Positions 58,543 to 64,000 of a stretch of 64,000 bases of DNA are shown here, in pieces (positions within the stretch are counted from its first letter, which is position 1; every line of letters begins with the position of its first letter). Location: NCBI RefSeq assembly GCF_001559865.1, contig NZ_LOHE01000038.1, positions 1-64,000 on the forward strand, in the 5' to 3' direction. The notes below the pieces were generated by a model. The model was given only the letters and a program-made list of their open reading frames with translations. It was not told the origin of the DNA and searched no databases. Position numbers and translations under genes: made by a program. The DNA comes from Abyssisolibacter fermentans (GTDB lineage Bacteria > Bacillota > Clostridia > Tissierellales > MCWD3).

Positions 58543-58560
58543 CCGGACTATCTCCTTCAT

Positions 58561-59469
58561 TTATTCTTCCTCTTTTTTTAATTGGTAATTATAACAAACT
58601 ACTGTCTCAGCTTTTTTAAATCCTTCCTTAATATATAATTCAACTGCTTTATCATTTTCTGCATTTACAGTAAGCATTGACTTTGAAATTCCTTTACCTT
58701 TTCCATAACAAATGGCTTCTCTTAAAAGATTTCTTCCAAGTCCCATACCATGGTATTCAGGTTTTACAGAAAGTGAAGAAATAAATGTGTACACTGTACC
58801 ATTATCAAATTCCTTTGATATACACACCTGTCCAACTGCCTTTTTATCATGATATAAAAGCCTCATACCACCTTCTAACAAATCCTCACTCTTTGCCATT
58901 TTTCTGATCATTTCTGGTGTTTTAGGAGTTTCACTTCCTGCAAGCTTTGCAAAGGCTTCATTTCTAACCTCACACCAATCATCTTCATCCTTTCCTAGCT
59001 GAAATTCTCTAATACAAAATCCTTGTGGAAATACTGGCTGACAAGTATCTATACTATCCCTTACAAGGGTAAATGAATATCTTTCTATGTAGAAATTTAA
59101 TGACTTAAGTATTGTTGCCGTTTTGTCATTTTCTTCTTTAATAAAAAGAAAAACTTTATCTATCTCATCAGTATGCTGTAATATTGCATTTAACATTAGT
59201 TCATAAGCTTCTTTTTTCTGCAACACTGTATGAAATATTCTAAAACGCCCTCTTTTGCCATTTTTATAATACGAATCAATAATTAATGATACTGCACCTA
59301 CAATTATATTTTCATCATTTATTAAGATATAAGTTGGATTCTCTTCATTAGGTTGAAATTCTCTTAAATCTTCATCATATAAATAAGAATCATCAACCTC
59401 TCTTCTATATTTTTTACAATAATCAATAAAATTTAATATTTTTTCACCTTTTAACGCTTCGATTTTCAT
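58561..59469 (-). CDS. Tandem GNAT acetyltransferase
   Basis: 302 residues with two GNAT folds. The N-terminal half (1-145) is degenerate. The C-terminal half carries the acetyl-CoA motif VKPEYHGMGLGRNLLREAI and AENDKAVELYIKEGF. Two-domain GNATs include mycothiol synthase-like and aminoglycoside-type enzymes; no specific substrate can be named. Monocistronic. Confidence 0.85.
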   Translation of the reverse strand: MKIEALKGEKILNFIDYCKKYRREVDDSYLYDEDLREFQPNEENPTYILINDENIIVGAVSLIIDSYYKNGKRGRFRIFHTVLQKKEAYELMLNAILQHTDEIDKVFLFIKEENDKTATILKSLNFYIERYSFTLVRDSIDTCQPVFPQGFCIREFQLGKDEDDWCEVRNEAFAKLAGSETPKTPEMIRKMAKSEDLLEGGMRLLYHDKKAVGQVCISKEFDNGTVYTFISSLSVKPEYHGMGLGRNLLREAICYGKGKGISKSMLTVNAENDKAVELYIKEGFKKAETVVCYNYQLKKEEE

Positions 59470-59592
59470 AGTATTCTCCCCCTAGTTATTTTGATATTTC
59501 AAATTTGTTATTAATTTGTTTATATACAAGTATTATCCTATAATGTGGATGGTATCAGTACCATAGCAAAGGAATGAACCAATATTTTCAGT

Positions 59593-60270
59593 CTATTTTT
59601 TATGAATAATAAGAAAAACACTTGACTCATCTACCTCTTGAATTTGGTATTCATACCTTGATAAATATCCTATCATTTTCAAATCTTTTGGAGTATACGT
59701 AATTGCTTTAAAACCGTCTTTACAAATTATAACCCCATCCTTTGTTTTATCTAAATCAATCTCACCTAGTAACCCCTTCTCAGCCTGCTCTTTAAACCAT
59801 ATTAGCCTATACTCCCAAAATTTTTCACTATAAGTACTAAAATAAACTTTTCCACCACTCACAACCATTCCCATAATCTTTTCAATCAAATCCGACGATG
59901 TGAACTTCATTGCAGACAAACCATTTTGCAGACAAAGTATTACATCGAACTTTTCTTCGAATGTAAGATTATTTACGTCCATAGTCAAGATTTCCGCATT
60001 GGGACTATCTTTCAAATATTTCTTACCTAACGAAACACTTTCATCGGAAATATCAATACCAACAATTGATTTACAATTACCTGCCAATTCCTTTACAATA
60101 CGTCCATAACCTGCACCTAATTCCAAAACTCTTTCACTGCCTGTCAGATTATCTCCAACAAAAGAGATTTCAGCATCCAAATACTGTTTTACTCTAGGAA
60201 TTTTTGTTTCATACGCCTTAAAAAGCTTTTGTGAGTTAAGTTTTTGTGCATAATAATTGTTTTCCTTCAT
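59593..60270 (-). CDS. Class I SAM-dependent methyltransferase
   Basis: 225 residues. Motif I VLELGAGYGRIVKEL binds SAM; acidic GIDISDE and DVNNL follow, then FDVILCLQNGLSAM. The substrate is unknown (small molecule more likely than RNA or protein). It has its own GGAGG-like site. The gap 60271-60674 is AT-rich with only the terminator at 60607. Confidence 0.88.
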   Translation of the reverse strand: MKENNYYAQKLNSQKLFKAYETKIPRVKQYLDAEISFVGDNLTGSERVLELGAGYGRIVKELAGNCKSIVGIDISDESVSLGKKYLKDSPNAEILTMDVNNLTFEEKFDVILCLQNGLSAMKFTSSDLIEKIMGMVVSGGKVYFSTYSEKFWEYRLIWFKEQAEKGLLGEIDLDKTKDGVIICKDGFKAITYTPKDLKMIGYLSRYEYQIQEVDESSVFLIIHKK

Positions 60271-60606
60271 TAATAAGCCTCCTTGAATTTTTCACATGCA
60301 AGAACATATGAAAGATGACAGCTCGAGATTATTGTACTTTAATGCCTTATTACCGACCCTGATATTTGCAGTTTATTTTAACTATACTTTTACTTTTTAG
60401 ATATTTCAATATTTTAGTTTTTTTATATCGATACGTTGTTAATTTCTAAAAATTTTATTTAGTACTTCTTATTGTCATTATATTACTTTTCCATCTTATT
60501 ATCTATATATCTTTTTTTTTCTTGTTTTTGTCATGTTATTTTTAGGCTATCTAATTTATTATCTCTATCTTATTACTGTTCTCTGATATTTATTTTTATA
60601 AAATTA

Positions 60607-60644
60607 ATAAAGAGGTATATACACTAATGTATAGACCTCTTTAT
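60607..60644 (-). terminator. Terminator of the TetR gene at 60675
   Basis: ATAAAGAGGT (60607-60616) pairs perfectly with ACCTCTTTAT (60635-60644), with a small internal ATAC/GTAT helix in the loop. T-rich on the minus strand. Confidence 0.7.
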
Positions 60645-60674
60645 CATTTCATATTAATTATTATAATCATATTT

Positions 60675-61235
60675 CTAATTTATACTATCCATTACTTTCG
60701 TATGAATAATTGCATCGAAAGTGTATTTGTTAAATATTTCAAAATGAACTGCGTCCTTTTCAAGTTTTGATACGAGCATAGTACCTTCAAAAGCAGCAAA
60801 TAATGCCTTTGCTTTTTCCTCTGGATTATCAATATTTTCAACTATAAGTACCTCTATAATCCAGCATTTGATAGCTTTATACCATTCCATTAGCTTTAAT
60901 CTAAATAACTCATTCTCATCAGCTAACTCTAAAATCAAATTTCCCATAGGGCACCCTCTCTTCAACTTCAATTCAATCAAACGGTTGAAAAAAGTGTTGA
61001 AGAAATTCTTTAGTCCATTCAGGTTTTTTTCACTCTGCCTAAGACATTCTATGGTATCTTTAATGTAAAGTTCAATAATAGCAATGCCTAAGTCTTCCTT
61101 ACTTTTAAAATAATGATAAAAAGATCCCTTTGGAATACTTAATTCATCTAATATTCTTTTAATACCCACATGATGGTAGCCACGCTCATGAATCAACCGA
61201 GCTGCAGTAATAACGATTAGTTCTTTCTTATTCAT
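60675..61235 (-). CDS. TetR/AcrR-family regulator
   Basis: 186 residues. The helix-turn-helix is GYHHVGIKRILDELSIPKGS followed by FYHYFKSKE, and a C-terminal ligand domain follows. It belongs to the YxaF/LmrA-like group with a conserved C-P-x-G-N-L-I motif. It follows the flavin-fold gene by 59 bp on the same strand, and a consensus TetR operator lies upstream of that gene, so the pair is probably autoregulated. Confidence 0.9.
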   Translation of the reverse strand: MNKKELIVITAARLIHERGYHHVGIKRILDELSIPKGSFYHYFKSKEDLGIAIIELYIKDTIECLRQSEKNLNGLKNFFNTFFNRLIELKLKRGCPMGNLILELADENELFRLKLMEWYKAIKCWIIEVLIVENIDNPEEKAKALFAAFEGTMLVSKLEKDAVHFEIFNKYTFDAIIHTKVMDSIN

Positions 61236-61294
61236 ATTATCACCATATCTTTCAGGTGTTATTATAACTAATTTTATTTACATTTGTCAATTTT

Positions 61295-61744
61295 CTAATA
61301 TTTATATATGTCAACGTGACCAAAACCAAGAGTATTATCTGTTACTTTTACTTCATCAAGTTCTATTTTATATATGCTCATCATCGATGGGTCTCCTGGT
61401 AAATCTTTCAAGAAAGGATATTTATTAAATATGAACCCCATAGCTTGCTGAGCCTCCTCCGGTTTTTCTACTTTGAAGGCTTTTCCAGTAGCTCTTATAT
61501 ATTTTACCTGTGCTAATGCTTCTATACTTGATGCTGCCTTATCCACAACTAAGTAAACTTTGTTATTTTTTTCTAATTCTTTAACCTTGTTTGTATTATT
61601 AAAAGTAGTAAAATAAATATATCTTTCATTCTCTGGATCAATAGCATAATCTACAGATCTTACGTTAGGGAAACCCTCACTATCTAAAGTAGCCATTCTT
61701 AATAATTCATGTGTTTCAAGAATATTTTTTATTTTATTTTTCAT
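61295..61744 (-). CDS. Pyridoxamine 5'-phosphate oxidase-fold (flavin-binding) protein
   Basis: 149 residues of the split-barrel PPOX fold: LRMATLDSEGFPNVRSVDYA and IYFTTFNNTNKVKELEKNNK are typical of the FMN- or heme-binding stress proteins. It may reduce or bind a flavin-linked substrate, for example in drug or oxidative stress. First gene of an operon with the TetR regulator; GGAGG precedes the ATG. Confidence 0.85.
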   Translation of the reverse strand: MKNKIKNILETHELLRMATLDSEGFPNVRSVDYAIDPENERYIYFTTFNNTNKVKELEKNNKVYLVVDKAASSIEALAQVKYIRATGKAFKVEKPEEAQQAMGFIFNKYPFLKDLPGDPSMMSIYKIELDEVKVTDNTLGFGHVDIYKY

Positions 61745-61773
61745 AGTATCCTCCTAAAATCATTATTTTTTAG

Positions 61774-61788
61774 ACCGACCGGTCGTAT
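61774..61788. promoter_or_regulatory. TetR/AcrR operator of the flavin-protein operon
   Basis: ACCGACCGGTCGTA contains the perfect palindrome CGACCGGTCG (61776-61785), the classical AcrR/QacR-type site, and is the only GC-rich palindrome in this stretch. It lies 30-45 bp before the ATG at 61744. The remainder of 61789-62036 shows nothing else. Confidence 0.75.
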
Positions 61789-62036
61789 ATTATTATAAGA
61801 TGTTAATCTTTATTTGTCAACTATTATTTTGCTATAAACAGGCAAATATATTTCTATTTTACATAAAGCCCCGAAAATAAGTATTAAAAAATTAAAATCC
61901 AAACAAGAACTGCTCCTTTTAAAATAGAAAGTGTGCTTACTAAAAGAAAGCTTATCAACATTAAATTTCAGTTTCTTTTATACTAAAATAAATAATTGAT
62001 TGTAGGTATTTTTATTTCTGTTATTAATCATTTTTA

Positions 62037-62792
62037 TTAATTAACAGTTTCTTTTTTCAGTCTTAAAAATGCTAATATAAAACTTATACAACATAGAAAA
62101 ATAAATACAACTGTTACAAGCAATAAACTTTGCCAATCAATAGAAGTCTCCAAAATCAAATTCCTCAGACAGTTTATAATATGTGTGAATGGATTAATCA
62201 TTACAGCAATTTTCAAGCCACCTGATATATTGTCCAAAGGAAATAATGCTGTACTAGTAAAAAATATGGAAAGTACAATCAAATTCATGATAGTTTCGTA
62301 AATTGCTTCATTAGGTAAACACAGGCTAATAGCATAAGCTAATCCTGACATAAAAAATGCTGTGAGAAAAATAAGAGGTAACATCATAAGTAATCCAATA
62401 AATCCAGATGAAATTTTTACTGATAAGAGTAGCGAGAGAATAAGCATGATGGCTATTTCGAGAAATGAAACTAAAACTGCCTCTAGCATTTGTCCTAGAA
62501 TAACTGAGCTTCGTTTTACAGGTGCTATCAATATCCGATAGAAGCTACCTTTAGATTTCATAATAAAATTTATATAACCGCCACTGCTACAACATGCAAG
62601 TGTAACAAGCACCATGATACCAGGTAGAATAAAAGCAGTATAATTACCACCTGATATGTTCTGCATGGACTGATTTGCAATTGCACTGTATAATAATAGC
62701 CAAATAAGAGGCTGTATAATAGTAAGTAGTATTGATATAGGATTTTGAAAGCGCCATTTTATAGTGCGCCACAAAATATTTATTGTCTCCAT
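62037..62792 (-). CDS. ABC-2 type permease (DrrB-like)
   Basis: 251 residues with six membrane helices and the ABC-2 motif YRILIAPVKRSSVILGQML. It pairs with the ATPase encoded 4 bp upstream. Export of drugs or lipids is likely. Confidence 0.9.
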   Translation of the reverse strand: METINILWRTIKWRFQNPISILLTIIQPLIWLLLYSAIANQSMQNISGGNYTAFILPGIMVLVTLACCSSGGYINFIMKSKGSFYRILIAPVKRSSVILGQMLEAVLVSFLEIAIMLILSLLLSVKISSGFIGLLMMLPLIFLTAFFMSGLAYAISLCLPNEAIYETIMNLIVLSIFFTSTALFPLDNISGGLKIAVMINPFTHIINCLRNLILETSIDWQSLLLVTVVFIFLCCISFILAFLRLKKETVN

Positions 62793-62796
62793 TTTC

Positions 62797-63738
62797 TTAC
62801 CTCCTTCTTGTACTAGTTAACTTTAAAAACACATCTTCAAGACTAGGCTTCACTATTTCGATAGCCTCAAAAGAAATATTCTTTTCGAGAAGCCACTTGT
62901 TCACATTCTCAATAGTCTTTCGATCATTTCCAGCATCAGCAAAAAGTGAGTGTTGACGGATATTTATAGACTGAAGTATATGTGCTTTAGTAAGTATCTT
63001 TGCACAGTCCTCTGCTTTCTTCTTATCATAAAAGCCAATACGGAGTATATTTTTCTTAGTATATTGCTTCAAACTATCAGGAGTTCCCTGAACCAATTCA
63101 TGACCTTCTTTTATAATACAAATTGTATCACTAAGTTGATCAGCTTCCTCAATATAATGAGTAGTTAGAAAAATCGTTGTTTTAAAATCATTTCGAATTT
63201 TTTGCATGATTTTCCACATAGCTTTTCGGGAAACAACATCCATACCAACCGTTGGTTCATCTAAAAAGAGTATTTTAGGCATTGATACCATATTCATTGC
63301 AATATCTAATCTACGCTTAACTCCGCCTGAATAAGAAGCAACCGGATATTTCAAATAATTTGACAGTCCAAAATTGTCAATAAGCATATTAATCCTTTTT
63401 TTCGCTATAGCATTATCCACCTTATACAGCCTACTTTGAAATATCATATTTTCCATAAGAGATAGATGATCATCAATAGTAACATGCTGTGCAATACATG
63501 CAATCTGTGTACGTACCCAAGCTGGTTCCTTGCATAGTTTTCTATCTAATATAGTTACATTTCCAGATGTAGGCTTGTAGAGTGTTGTTAGTATATTGAT
63601 AAGAGAAGATTTCCCCGCACCATTTGGTCCTAACAATGAAAAAATTTCTCCGCAATTTACTTCCAAGCTTAAATCGTCTAAGGCTCTAACACCGTTCTTA
63701 TACTGTTTAACTAGCTTATCAATTACAATTGCTGACAT
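62797..63738 (-). CDS. ABC exporter ATP-binding protein (DrrA-like)
   Basis: 313 residues: Walker A GPNGAGKSS, signature YSGGVKRRLDIAM, Walker B ILFLDEPTVGMD, H-loop TTHYIEE. The C-terminal ~80 residues form the DrrA-type regulatory extension. It is tightly coupled to its permease and to the GyrI-like gene one base upstream, which may sense the exported compound. Confidence 0.92.
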   Translation of the reverse strand: MSAIVIDKLVKQYKNGVRALDDLSLEVNCGEIFSLLGPNGAGKSSLINILTTLYKPTSGNVTILDRKLCKEPAWVRTQIACIAQHVTIDDHLSLMENMIFQSRLYKVDNAIAKKRINMLIDNFGLSNYLKYPVASYSGGVKRRLDIAMNMVSMPKILFLDEPTVGMDVVSRKAMWKIMQKIRNDFKTTIFLTTHYIEEADQLSDTICIIKEGHELVQGTPDSLKQYTKKNILRIGFYDKKKAEDCAKILTKAHILQSINIRQHSLFADAGNDRKTIENVNKWLLEKNISFEAIEIVKPSLEDVFLKLTSTRRR

Positions 63739-63739
63739 T

Positions 63740-64000
63740 TTAATCCTCCTCTATAATAGGAAACAGTATTTCTGTAATATACTTTTTGGGGTTTCCTTTT
63801 AAAAACATCCCAGGTCCCTTAATATAAACTTCTCTCCATGGAGGCTGTAAAGTCAGATTGTTTTCTCGTGCAAAACTTTCAATTGCATCATATGTGTAAT
63901 GCATAGTTTCATAAGAGCCAACATGAGTAGCGCAAACAGCTTTTATTCGAGGCATTTCTTTTACTGTAACACCATTGACCTTTGGTGTCTGTGCAGTTGG
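63740..64000 (-). CDS. GyrI-like effector-binding domain protein (partial, runs off right edge)
   Basis: At least 86 C-terminal residues, open to the window edge; the ATG at 63955 is internal, since the frame continues upstream ([15 protein letters not shown]). Motifs [20 protein letters not shown] and [19 protein letters not shown] fit the GyrI-like/BmrR C-terminal drug-binding fold. It is probably the ligand domain of a MerR- or AraC-type regulator of the ABC exporter that starts 1 bp downstream. Confidence 0.8.
   Translation of the reverse strand, partial: PTAQTPKVNGVTVKEMPRIKAVCATHVGSYETMHYTYDAIESFARENNLTLQPPWREVYIKGPGMFLKGNPKKYITEILFPIIEED

Noticed and set aside
58261-58560. A 99-residue membrane protein
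   Set aside because: The frame covers the laccase ribosome site, its promoter and the terminator of the next gene; it has no ribosome site of its own.

Overview
The window looks like chromosome of a low-GC, anaerobic, endospore-forming Firmicute of the class Clostridia. The evidence is uniformly AT-rich intergenic DNA, strong GGAGG ribosome sites, an electron-bifurcating transhydrogenase (Stn type), amino-acid fermentation genes, and a CotA-type laccase fused to a spore-coat (SPOCS/DUF3794) domain behind a sigma-K-like promoter. The species cannot be fixed from sequence alone. There are no rRNA genes, recognised tRNAs or CRISPR arrays.

Layout. (1) 1-3.9 kb: a secreted acidic heptapeptide-repeat protein, cut by the left edge, is divergent from a giant STAND/TPR regulator with a SARP-like (BTAD) output. 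Three direct repeats at an 11-bp period sit just upstream of the repeat-protein promoter. (2) 4-12.6 kb: XRE regulator plus CPBP protease, an orphan phage-collar protein, a dicarboxylate-type symporter beside a UxaA remnant, a chemoreceptor and a YjiH transporter. (3) 13-21 kb: agmatinase, an XRE-cupin regulator with D-serine dehydratase, a secreted subtilisin and an RDD-like membrane protein. (4) 21.6-28.1 kb: the stnABC-like operon (NADH, NADPH and ferredoxin transhydrogenase), bracketed by two direct copies of a ~135-nt highly structured repeat. (5) 28.4-37.9 kb: a decaying phospho-beta-glucoside PTS locus (IIBC, nonsense-containing HPr, IIA, GH4 glycosidase, PRD regulator). It is broken by an IS110 remnant and followed by an IS200 element and a 358-bp copy of the stnC 3' end. 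(6) 38-42.9 kb: diaminopropionate ammonia-lyase and an alanine/glycine-type symporter under a sigma-54 activator, with a -24/-12 promoter and three matching upstream palindromes. (7) 43-50.5 kb: GNAT, HxlR, then a LysR-linked D-cysteine desulfhydrase, NhaC and paired TauE cluster. (8) 50.6-55.4 kb: two divergent paralogous TetR regulators around an operator array, driving an ABC exporter and a 42-aa membrane microprotein. (9) 56-64 kb: spore-coat laccase, tandem GNAT, methyltransferase, TetR/flavin-fold pair with a clear operator, a second ABC exporter and a GyrI-like protein cut by the right edge.

Most transcription units are short and carry dedicated regulators next to their targets. Partial gene copies are frequent: stnC 3' end twice, GH4 5' end once, and a short coding tail at 21.7 and 55.6 kb. 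Several start codons were moved from the longest open frame because a ribosome site or a paralog comparison decides them. All functional names are from reading motifs; no database search was run.
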